Part shown: in pieces, positions 43,801-50,612 of the stretch | Position numbering within the stretch: position 1 is the stretch's first letter | How the letters are laid out: each line of letters begins with the position of its first letter | Source: Brevundimonas naejangsanensis DSM 23858 | GTDB taxonomy: Bacteria > Pseudomonadota > Alphaproteobacteria > Caulobacterales > Caulobacteraceae | Assembly: GCF_000421705.1 (NCBI RefSeq) | Contig: NZ_ATXN01000003.1 | Location: 191,001 to 255,000 of the forward strand | Direction of reading: 5' to 3' | Length of the DNA stretch: 64,000 nucleotides | Position numbers and translations under genes: made by a program | Notes under the pieces: model-generated | Told to the model about the DNA's origin: nothing | The model's database searches: none | The model's input: only the letters and a program-made list of their open reading frames with translations

Positions 43801-44301
43801 TTAGGCTGCAGATGACAGCGCCTCGGCGTTGACGGCGGTATCGGCAATGCTCGTCAAATCCTCGTCGGTCTGAGACTCTTCCTGCAGGGTCTCGTCTAGC
43901 AGAGCCGCGGCGTCCTTCAGATTCAGCACCAGCGCCCAACGCTTCAGTGTGCCGTAGCGGGTGATCTCATAGTGCTCGACCGCTTGGGCCGCGGCTAGAA
44001 GCCCGGCATCAAGGGCAGGAGTATCTTTGTACTCCTCCATGATCTCATCGCCTTCAGCCAGAATGCCCTCAATGGCATCGCAGGTCTTTCCGCGCGGGGC
44101 CTTGCCGATGATTTCGAACACTTGCTGCAAACGTTCGATTTGGCCTTCCGTCTGCTCCTTGTGCTTCTCGAAAGCAGCTTTCAGTTCAGGCGACTGAGCG
44201 GCGCGAGCCATCTTCGGCAACGACTTCAGGATTTTCCGCTCGGCGTAGTAGATGTCTTTGAGCGTGTCGTGAAATAGGTTGTCGAGGGTCTTGTCAGCCA
44301 T
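43801..44301 (-). CDS. YciE/YciF-type ferritin-like stress protein (DUF892)
   Basis: A 166-residue four-helix ferritin-like protein. The ATG at 44301 is preferred because AGGAGG lies seven bases upstream. The family opening TLDNLFHDTLKDIYYAERKILKSLPKMARAAQSPELKAAFEKH contains the first metal-ligand glutamates and E-x-x-x-E spacing; GLLAAAQAVEHYEITRYGTL carries the second set. YciF-like proteins are induced by osmotic and general stress and bind iron. A perfect 12-bp hairpin and a GGAAC-type motif lie just upstream. Confidence 0.9.
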   Translation of the reverse strand: MADKTLDNLFHDTLKDIYYAERKILKSLPKMARAAQSPELKAAFEKHKEQTEGQIERLQQVFEIIGKAPRGKTCDAIEGILAEGDEIMEEYKDTPALDAGLLAAAQAVEHYEITRYGTLKRWALVLNLKDAAALLDETLQEESQTDEDLTSIADTAVNAEALSSAA

Positions 44302-44322
44302 TTGTTCCTCCTGGTTGGCGGA

Positions 44323-44352
44323 GGAACAAGGCTCCCGACGGAGCCTTGTTCC
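44323..44352 (-). promoter_or_regulatory. 12-bp perfect inverted repeat containing a GGAAC-N16-CCTT element
   Basis: GGAACAAGGCTC (44323-44334) and GAGCCTTGTTCC (44341-44352) are perfect inverted repeats with a 6-base loop, 22 bases upstream of the YciE/YciF start. On the minus strand GGAAC (44352-44348) is followed after 16 bases by CCTT, like the other stress-type promoters here. Confidence 0.45.
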
Positions 44353-44687
44353 ATATACTAACGCTGGTCTGGCAAACGCGGCGTCGCCCACAGCCGTTCG
44401 CCTGGACTGCCGAAGAAATCAGCCCTCCGAAAAAGCGGGTCTCGATAGCGGAAAAAGCTCGGCCGCTTGCAAACCGACCTTTGGCCCCTCCTAGTCGCCT
44501 CCGTGAATTATGCCTGAATCCCAAGGTGATAGATGGGTTTATGTGCGGGTCAGGCAGGCTTGGGCGGCAGTTCCGGCGCGCAGTTGCCTGTGGTTGGATC
44601 GGGAGGCTGAAACCCGCCCAAGGCAACGCCCCTGCCGCAACCCTACCGGGAGCGCTGCGTTCAGATTCGCTGACAGGGAGGTTCGGG
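44353..44687. other. Gap with no recognised gene
   Basis: About 335 bases. Short frames resemble neither known families nor each other. A CCCAAGGTGATAGATGGG stretch near 44520 followed by TTTATG is a distant look-alike of the terminator-like repeat at 33782. Confidence 0.35.
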
Positions 44688-44889
44688 ATGTCGCAAACAC
44701 CGGTCGTTCAGCGCGCCTTCGGGTTGGCGGACAGCGGACGGTGTCGCATTCCATCTGAAGTGCGGCGGGCCCTACTCAGCGAGGGCTACACGCAATTCGG
44801 ATGTGTTTGGACTCGAAGGGAAGGCGACGTGGGCACAGCTTAGGCTGAGGTGCGTTAGCGCCCAAGCTGCGCAACGAAAGCGCGCATAG
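44688..44889 (+). pseudogene. Frameshifted second copy of the small repeated family
   Basis: Begins MSQTPVVQRAFGLADSGRCR and IPSEVRRALLSEGYTQ, closely matching the protein at 34902-35164. Near 44800 the frame shifts by one base; the next frame continues the family as DVFGLEGKATWAQLRLRCVSAQAAQRKRA and stops at 44887-44889. The original frame ends at 44843 with unrelated residues. The 5' flank (GGGAG site and preceding ~20 bases) is also conserved between the copies, so the duplicated unit includes the ribosome site. Confidence 0.6.
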
Positions 44890-45207
44890 ACACTTGGATA
44901 GGCATGACTGGACTTGGTGGATACCTGCTTGTGGCGCTCGACGGCTTCTTCAAACGCATGACCGGAAATGAGCGTTTGCTCTAGCTGCCTTCAGACGCCT
45001 GCTGTCCCGATCCGCGAAGGCAGTCCGCAGTTCCGCTAGGGTTATCAAAGGCCAGCACCGTAGACTTGTTCGGCCTTCTGTCGCCTTCCCGACAGTGGCG
45101 CACGGCCCCGCTGCTCCGGGCTCGGCGGGACCTCGACGCGACCGGAAGGCATGAGGAGGGAAACCAGCGGACGCGCGGCGCGCTTTCTTAGTCACACCCA
45201 GGAGCTC
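44890..45207. other. Gap with no recognised gene
   Basis: About 318 bases between the frameshifted copy and the small lipoprotein gene. The minus-strand frame here (MAHGHELLGVTKKARRASAG) looks like shadow sequence. The promoter of the 45.2-47.6 kb gene cluster should lie near its right end. Confidence 0.4.
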
Positions 45208-45381
45208 ATGACCATGCGCCACGTCCCGATCATCGTCTCTTCCGCCGCCGCCGCGCTTCTGTCCCGCTGCAGTCCGCAGGGGGGCGGCGATGCCCCCGTC
45301 GCCAAGGCCCAGGACGCTGTTTCAGCTCCAGCCGGTCAGACCTCCGCCGCCCCCATGGGGAGCCTCCAGGCGGCGATATGA
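45208..45381 (+). CDS. Small secreted or lipoprotein-like peptide
   Basis: Fifty-seven residues: MTMRHVPIIVSSAAAALLSRCSP gives a hydrophobic signal with a possible, non-standard lipobox (LLSRC), followed by an A/P/Q-rich tail (VAKAQDAVSAPAGQTSAAP). GGAG precedes the start by three bases; a second ATG at 45214 has better spacing. Its stop overlaps the next start (ATGA), so it is coupled to the gene cluster downstream. Function unknown. Confidence 0.45.
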   Translation: MTMRHVPIIVSSAAAALLSRCSPQGGGDAPVAKAQDAVSAPAGQTSAAPMGSLQAAI

Positions 45382-45899
45382 TCGCCATGGCCCCCAAACT
45401 GAAGCTCTTTGAATGGTCGGACGGCTTCCATCGCTTCACGGTAGCTGCCGCCTCCCGGCCCAAGGCCCTCGCCGCCTGGGGCATCCGGCAGGACATCTTC
45501 GCGTCCGGCCTCGCCAGGGAAGCGCCCGACGCTGAGGACGCCGAGGCGGCCAGAGCACGACCTGGAGAAGTAATCGAGCGTCGATTGACGGTCGATATCA
45601 GCAAGGCCGGCCCCCGTGCATCGCGACCCAGGGCGCGCAAGGGAGGGACCCCCGCCCAACTCCGTAGAGCCCAGCGCCTCGCTGACGAGTTGGAGGCGCT
45701 CGATCAGGCCCACGCCGAAAGCGCGGCAGCCGTTCGCGCCGAGATGCAAGGCCTCGAGGCGCGGGCCGCCGAAGAGAAGGCGCGGTTTGACCAGACACGG
45801 ACCAGGCTTGTTCGAGACCTCGCCATAGCGCGCGAGAAACTAGGATCGGAGGAGGCGTCCGCGCCTCCCCGGAACCAGGAGAGAACCCATGCAGACTGA
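45378..45899 (+). CDS. Hypothetical coiled-coil protein
   Basis: A 173-residue protein. The N-terminal ~45 residues (KLKLFEWSDGFHRFTVAAASRPKALAAWGIRQDIFASG) resemble a small domain seen in hypothetical alphaproteobacterial proteins. The C-terminal half is a long charged helix likely to form a coiled coil (QLRRAQRLADELEALDQAHAESAAAVRAEMQGLEARAAEEKARFDQTRTRL). Its start overlaps the previous stop and its stop overlaps the SRPBCC start by 11 bases, indicating an operon. Confidence 0.6.
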   Translation: MIAMAPKLKLFEWSDGFHRFTVAAASRPKALAAWGIRQDIFASGLAREAPDAEDAEAARARPGEVIERRLTVDISKAGPRASRPRARKGGTPAQLRRAQRLADELEALDQAHAESAAAVRAEMQGLEARAAEEKARFDQTRTRLVRDLAIAREKLGSEEASAPPRNQERTHAD

Positions 45900-46437
45900 G
45901 CCCAGAAGCACCGACGCAGACATGGCGTCGACAGGATTTCTGAACGACGACGTACATGAGGGGGATCACGCCTCCTCGTCCATCCAGGCCGTCATGATCA
46001 ACCGGCCCCGATCCGAACTCTACGCCTTCTGGCGGGAGTTCCGGAATCTTCCTCTTTTCATGGCCAATGTGCGGTCGGTCAGCAGCGACGGACGCGACTG
46101 GGTCATAGCCGGGCCCGGCGGCATGGATGTCGAACTGGAAACCGAGATCGTCGAAGACCGGCCGGGCGAAAAGATCGCCTGGCGTTCCACGGAGGCGGCG
46201 GACGTCGATCACGAGGGCTGGGTCGAGTTCCGCGACAACGCCTTCGGGCGGGGGACCGAGGTCCGGGTCATGATCAGCTATGACCCTCCCGCCGGCGCCG
46301 TGGGCAAGCTTGTGGCCAAGGTGATGCAGCGTGAACCGCGCATCCAGGCACGACGCGAACTTCGCCGCTTCAAACAACTGATGGAGACGGGGGAGGTTTC
46401 CACTTCCCAGGCTCCCGGCGCCGCTCCCCGCGGCTGA
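45889..46437 (+). CDS. SRPBCC-family (cyclase/dehydrase-like) protein
   Basis: A 182-residue START/SRPBCC-fold protein: ASSSIQAVMINRPRSELYAFWREFRNLPLFMANVRSVSSDGRDWVIAGPGGMDVELETEIVEDRPGEKIAWRS is the classic opening with the helix-grip fold that binds hydrophobic ligands. The sequence ends in a helix with RRFKQLMETGEV. Such proteins often sit with zinc alcohol dehydrogenases in stress-related clusters, as here, where one follows 18 bases later. Ligand unknown. Confidence 0.82.
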   Translation: MQTEPRSTDADMASTGFLNDDVHEGDHASSSIQAVMINRPRSELYAFWREFRNLPLFMANVRSVSSDGRDWVIAGPGGMDVELETEIVEDRPGEKIAWRSTEAADVDHEGWVEFRDNAFGRGTEVRVMISYDPPAGAVGKLVAKVMQREPRIQARRELRRFKQLMETGEVSTSQAPGAAPRG

Positions 46438-46455
46438 TTATCAAGGACATATTTC

Positions 46456-47628
46456 ATGCGCGCACTGACCTGGCACGGCAAACACGATGTTCGGGTGGAC
46501 ACGGTCCCCGATCCGGAGATCGTCAATCCTCGCGACGCCATCATCAAGATCACCGCGACCGCAATCTGCGGCTCGGACCTCCACCTCTATGACAGCGTCA
46601 TACCCGGTATGCACCGCGGAGACATTCTCGGGCATGAATTCATGGGCGAGGTGGTCGAGGTGGGACGGGGCAATACGAGCCTTCGGGTCGGGCAGAAGGT
46701 GGTGGTCCCCTTCGTCATCGCCTGCGGCCAGTGTTTCTTCTGCGGCAAGGAGCAGTACTCGGCCTGCGACAACTCTAACCCGGCGGACAAGTCCGACGCC
46801 TCCGAGGTCGCCTACGGCTATCCCGCGGCCGGGCTGTTCGGTTACTCGCACCTGACCGGCGGTTACGCCGGCGGGCAGGCCGAGTATGCGCGTATTCCCT
46901 ATTCGGATTTCGGACCCATCGTCGTGCCTGACGGCATCGAAGACGAGCGGGTGCTCTTCCTGTCGGACATCTTCCCCACCGGCTGGATGGCGGCGGAAAA
47001 CGCCGGGATCGAGCCGGGCGACACGGTGGTGGTCTGGGGATGCGGGCCGGTCGGCCTGTTCACGATCAAGAGCGCCATCCACATGGGCGCGGCGCGGGTG
47101 ATCGCTATCGACCACCATCCGCGCCGTCTCGCTCTGGCGAAACAGAACGGCGCCGAGGTGCTCAACTATCATGAGGTTAAGGTGCTGGAGGCCCTTAAGG
47201 AGATGACGGCGGGCATCGGCCCTGACGCCTGCATCGACGCCGTGGGCATGGAGGCGCACGGTTTTGCCCCCGACAACGTTATCGATGCGGTCAAGCAGGA
47301 GACGAAACTGGGCACGGACCGCCAGCACGTGCTGCGCGAGGCTATCATGGCCTGCCGCAAAGGCGGCCGCATCTCCATGCCCGGGGTCTATGGTGGGATT
47401 GGCGACAAGCTGCCTATCGGCGCCTTCATGCAGAAGGGACTGACTTTGAAGACGGGGCAGACCCATGTGCAGAAATACCTGCCAAAGCTGCTGGAGCTGG
47501 TGATGGATGGTCAGATCGACACGACCGACCTCATCAGCCATCGCCTTCCCCTTGAGGAGGCGGCGACGGCCTACAAGAACTTCCACGACAATCCCAATGA
47601 GTGGACCAAGGTCGTCCTCAAGCCTTGA
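46456..47628 (+). CDS. Zinc-dependent alcohol dehydrogenase (medium-chain, formaldehyde-dehydrogenase-like)
   Basis: A 390-residue MDR-family enzyme. Catalytic zinc ligands appear in [19 protein letters not shown] (cysteine near residue 38) and [12 protein letters not shown] (His-Glu near 61). The four structural-zinc cysteines are partly replaced ([20 protein letters not shown]). The Rossmann motif is [18 protein letters not shown] near residue 192. It resembles the glutathione-independent formaldehyde dehydrogenase branch. Last of the overlapping 45.2-47.6 kb cluster; the substrate is unknown. Confidence 0.85.
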   Translation: MRALTWHGKHDVRVDTVPDPEIVNPRDAIIKITATAICGSDLHLYDSVIPGMHRGDILGHEFMGEVVEVGRGNTSLRVGQKVVVPFVIACGQCFFCGKEQYSACDNSNPADKSDASEVAYGYPAAGLFGYSHLTGGYAGGQAEYARIPYSDFGPIVVPDGIEDERVLFLSDIFPTGWMAAENAGIEPGDTVVVWGCGPVGLFTIKSAIHMGAARVIAIDHHPRRLALAKQNGAEVLNYHEVKVLEALKEMTAGIGPDACIDAVGMEAHGFAPDNVIDAVKQETKLGTDRQHVLREAIMACRKGGRISMPGVYGGIGDKLPIGAFMQKGLTLKTGQTHVQKYLPKLLELVMDGQIDTTDLISHRLPLEEAATAYKNFHDNPNEWTKVVLKP

Positions 47629-47702
47629 TCCAGCCTCAAGGGGGCGCGTCGGCCAGCCGGCTGGGACGCTTAACTAAGGAGGCGGGAGCGAGGAGCGATC
47701 AA

Positions 47703-47915
47703 ATGCCCTATCTGGTCACCTATGAAGTCGGCGGGAAGGCGCTCGCCACTTGCGTATCCGACGACCGCGCCGCTCTGCGCCTCGCAACGTCGCTCGAGGC
47801 TCAGGGCCTGACAGGCGTGGCCATTCAAGATGGTGGAACTGAAGAAGTGTTTTCGCCCCTGGCCTTCCGCCTTCGATGCGGGCCGGACGCAGGGGAGACC
47901 GGGGCCGTCAGCTAG
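47703..47915 (+). CDS. Hypothetical 70-residue protein
   Basis: MPYLVTYEVGGKALATCVSDDRAALRLATSLEAQGLTGVAIQDG has a beta-alpha-beta pattern of a small two-layer domain. It follows the dehydrogenase by 74 bases with a GGAGCG ribosome site about nine bases before the ATG. No family recognised. Confidence 0.55.
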   Translation: MPYLVTYEVGGKALATCVSDDRAALRLATSLEAQGLTGVAIQDGGTEEVFSPLAFRLRCGPDAGETGAVS

Positions 47916-47961
47916 AAGGGGTCTGGCTATGAGCGGCCAGCCAGCGACGCTGCCCTAGCTT

Positions 47962-50037
47962 TTAGAAAAATGACAGCTCGGCGCGCTCGGCGCCCTGCCG
48001 CGCGACAAGGCGCGCCGAACGGCCTCTCACCTGGAGGCGGCCGATTCTGACAGCCTGCCAGCCTGCCGGCAGGGTGACCGGGCGGCGGGCCCAGCTATCC
48101 GGCTCGCCGTCGTCCACCACCAGTCCTGTAAGCCCGTAGCAGAGGCCGAGAAGCATGCCGCCGAGGTTGGCGAAGAAGGGACCGGCCGGGGGGCCGTCGG
48201 CGTGATCCAGCCGGTATTCGAGGCATTGGTGGAACCGGGGCCGGTCGTAGGCGGCGAAGCCCTCCTCAAACAGCTTGAGCGCCAGGTCTCGGTCCCCGGC
48301 CATCGCCGCCCAGACGCAGTAGAGAGCGGGAAGCATCGGCGATCCGACGTAGTCCGGCCAGAGTTTGAGGTAGAAGGCCAGCGTCTTGCGGCTCATCGCG
48401 GGCGACGCCGGATAGTCATAGGGAAACAGTCCGGCCAGGGGCGAGGGCGTGGCGCCTTTTTCCTCGCGGCGATCATAGCCGTCATGGGCTGCGATGACCC
48501 CGTCGGAGCGCACCGGCAGGTAGAGCTCGGTGAGAACCGCCGTCCAGGCCTTGGGCGCGGTCTTCCGCAGGCGCTCGGCGACCCGCAGGGCGCGCCGCAG
48601 GATGTCGGCTCCGGCCATGAGACTGAAGGCGTCGTTGTCCGGAGGCGAAGGGACCTCGGCCGGTCCCATAGAACGGAGAAGCTCAAATCCCCGGCCTGTT
48701 CGGCTCACGCGACTTACGAACCAGTCGGCCACCCCGCTGAGAACCGGCCAAGCCTCTTCTTCCAGAAATTTCTGGTCCCCCGTGGCGTCCGCGAAGAGGG
48801 AGAAGGCGCGGGCCACATGCAGGGAGACATGATCTTCGTGATGAGCGGCGTCGCCGGCGCCAGGCGCCGCCTCCTGGCCGGTGCCGGGCGCGGCCTCCCA
48901 GGGATATTGCAGCCCCTTACGGTTGGAAAGGCGCGCATTGGCCGCCGCAGCAGACCGTCCTCGGCTCCGGAAGGCCAGCATGGCGCGCGCCGCGTCCGGC
49001 TGCATGAGGATCAGGGGCGGGACGCAGAAGGCGTCCACATCCCACATCACATGGCCGTAGTAGTAGTGATAGTCCCGCCAGGTCGCGAGACCGAAGATCG
49101 AGGTGGAGGCCGGCGAAGCGGGGTGGGCGGAAGCGTTCAGGTAGTAGAAGGCGGCGTCGACAAGCGCCTGATGCCGCGATTTCGCGCCCACAATGACGAT
49201 CCGACCCTCCCATATCTCCGCCCAGGCCGCGCGGTTGCAGCGTCGCAGGACGTCGAAACCGTCCCGGGAGGCTCGCGCCACACGCCTGACAGCCTCCTCG
49301 TCAGGCCGCGCGTGGAGGACGGAGGGGACCATGGCCGCCACTTGCCGGAAACGCGCAGGTCGTCCTGAAGCCAGCCGGATCCCATATTCCGTGCACAGGG
49401 GCCCGGCGTCGCACCAGGCCAGGACCTGGCGGCGGGCGGCCGCGGGGGCTTCGGTGACAATGGCCAGGCCGCATTGTCCGAGCGCTTCGGCCGTTTCCCA
49501 CAGGAGACTGCCGTCGCACGCAGGCTCAGGTTCGCCGGGCGTATCCGTCCGCCGTCGGAGGACCCGTCCGGTCAGTGCGGCGATCGACACGACAGCCCGA
49601 AACTTTAGGCTGCAAGGTCCATCGGCCGTGACCCGGACCTCCTGGGCGACGATCGAGGGGGCGGTGCGGCTGGCGAAGGCGACGACCTCCACCGAGAGGC
49701 GCCGCGTCCCGACCTGATAGGTGAAGGCGGAATGGAGCTCGGCGTTCGCGAAGTCGTACGATTGGCGGAGATCGTTGATGGCCCAGGGCTGCTCGCTCAT
49801 CCAGACGTCGTCGATCGCCAGGTCCCCGCACAGAGGATAGGGGGCGGCGGCGGCGGCTTCGATCCCGCGCTCGGGGTGGGCGCCGGCGAGCCCGTTGAGG
49901 AGGACCATGCCGGGGAAGAGCGGAACCTCTCGAACCCTCAGGCCGATCAGGCCGTTGCAGAGATAGGCCGGCAGGTCGCCGTCTCGCGGCCCGAAGACGG
50001 GCTCTGGATTCAGGGGCGGCGCGGGACGGTCATCCAT
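47962..50037 (-). CDS. Glycoside hydrolase family 65 protein (disaccharide phosphorylase/trehalase-like)
   Basis: A 691-residue protein with the GH65 layout: an N-terminal super-sandwich domain (PEPVFGPRDGDLPAYLCNGLIGLRVREVPLFPGMVLLNGL), then an (alpha/alpha)6 barrel with GHVMWDVDAFCVPPLILMQPDAARAMLAFRSRG and the GLQYPWEAAPGTGQE substrate loop, and a short C-terminal sheet. GH65 enzymes phosphorolyse or hydrolyse alpha-glucosides such as maltose, trehalose, kojibiose or glucosylgalactosyl-hydroxylysine. Which one cannot be told; the stress setting suggests trehalose or a similar sugar. It overlaps the small upstream gene by eight bases. Confidence 0.85.
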   Translation of the reverse strand: MDDRPAPPLNPEPVFGPRDGDLPAYLCNGLIGLRVREVPLFPGMVLLNGLAGAHPERGIEAAAAAPYPLCGDLAIDDVWMSEQPWAINDLRQSYDFANAELHSAFTYQVGTRRLSVEVVAFASRTAPSIVAQEVRVTADGPCSLKFRAVVSIAALTGRVLRRRTDTPGEPEPACDGSLLWETAEALGQCGLAIVTEAPAAARRQVLAWCDAGPLCTEYGIRLASGRPARFRQVAAMVPSVLHARPDEEAVRRVARASRDGFDVLRRCNRAAWAEIWEGRIVIVGAKSRHQALVDAAFYYLNASAHPASPASTSIFGLATWRDYHYYYGHVMWDVDAFCVPPLILMQPDAARAMLAFRSRGRSAAAANARLSNRKGLQYPWEAAPGTGQEAAPGAGDAAHHEDHVSLHVARAFSLFADATGDQKFLEEEAWPVLSGVADWFVSRVSRTGRGFELLRSMGPAEVPSPPDNDAFSLMAGADILRRALRVAERLRKTAPKAWTAVLTELYLPVRSDGVIAAHDGYDRREEKGATPSPLAGLFPYDYPASPAMSRKTLAFYLKLWPDYVGSPMLPALYCVWAAMAGDRDLALKLFEEGFAAYDRPRFHQCLEYRLDHADGPPAGPFFANLGGMLLGLCYGLTGLVVDDGEPDSWARRPVTLPAGWQAVRIGRLQVRGRSARLVARQGAERAELSFF

Positions 50038-50266
50038 TCGGTGGACGCTCCGCCGACTTTTTGGGGCCCGTCTCTTTCGACCGCCGTCGATCAGGCGGCC
50101 TCTTGAAGATGTCGCCGACTACTGTCGCGTCCGGACCGTCCGGGCCGGCGCGCTGGCGGGACTCGCGGCCCACGCGCAACACGCCCTCGTCGGGTTCATC
50201 AGGGGTGGGCTTGCCGCCCGGTGTCGCGGCGTTGCCTGCTCGTCCTCTGGATTGCTCGGGTTTCAT
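50030..50266 (-). CDS. Small hydrophilic protein coupled to the GH65 gene
   Basis: A 78-residue disordered-looking protein (MKPEQSRGRAGNAATPGGKP, then TPDEPDEGVLRVGRESRQRAGPDGPDATVVGDIFKRPPDRRR). GGAGCAAG lies just upstream of the ATG at 50266. Its 3' end overlaps the GH65 start. A minus-strand GGAAC-N17-CGTC element lies 30 bases upstream. Unknown function; of the same low-complexity type as the small proteins at 38.7 and 42.6 kb. Confidence 0.55.
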   Translation of the reverse strand: MKPEQSRGRAGNAATPGGKPTPDEPDEGVLRVGRESRQRAGPDGPDATVVGDIFKRPPDRRRSKETGPKKSAERPPNG

Positions 50267-50296
50267 AGTCTTGCTCCTGACCGCCCCCGCTAGAAA

Positions 50297-50322
50297 GACG
50301 ACCTCCCGGCGGAAATGGTTCC
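50297..50322 (-). promoter_or_regulatory. Possible EcfG-type promoter (GGAAC-N17-CGTC)
   Basis: Minus-strand GGAAC at 50322-50318 and CGTC at 50300-50297, 30 bases before the start at 50266. The closest match in the window to the GGAAC-N16/17-CGTT general-stress consensus. Confidence 0.45.
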
Positions 50323-50525
50323 TTTCCACGCTCCACGCCCTGCTTGTGTCGGGCGTCGGTCCCTTGGGCCCCTGCCTGTTAGAGATGTAGCGAAGCGCCG
50401 CTTCATCGTGCCCTCTCCAGGCGAAGTAGTGATCGCTAGTGGCCGGGACCGCCCTTCCTTTGAGGAGGTGCTGACATAACCCCGAGATTCTTCGCCAGCC
50501 TATTAGGGTCCGGGTGCTCAACATT

Positions 50526-50596
50526 CGTCTCTCCATCCGTCGTCTGCAAGGCGATGTTTCCAATGGAGTTTTTGTGCGTAGTTCGAAGCTTGTCGT
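50526..50596 (+). repeat. Direct repeat R1 flanking imuA-imuB-dnaE2
   Basis: About 71 bases, roughly 88% identical to R2 at 56356-56424; the last 43 bases differ at only three positions. R2 contains the start of the recombinase-like gene (GTGCGCAGTTCAAAGC); R1 contains the matching start (GTGCGTAGTTCGAAGC) with no gene behind it. It ends 17 bases before the dnaE2 stop. Confidence 0.75.
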
Positions 50597-50612
50597 TTCC
50601 CCTACATATCGT

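Noticed and set aside
48202..49368. 388-codon plus-strand open frame over the GH65 gene
   Set aside because: Antisense to conserved GH65 motifs, no ribosome site or family signal.
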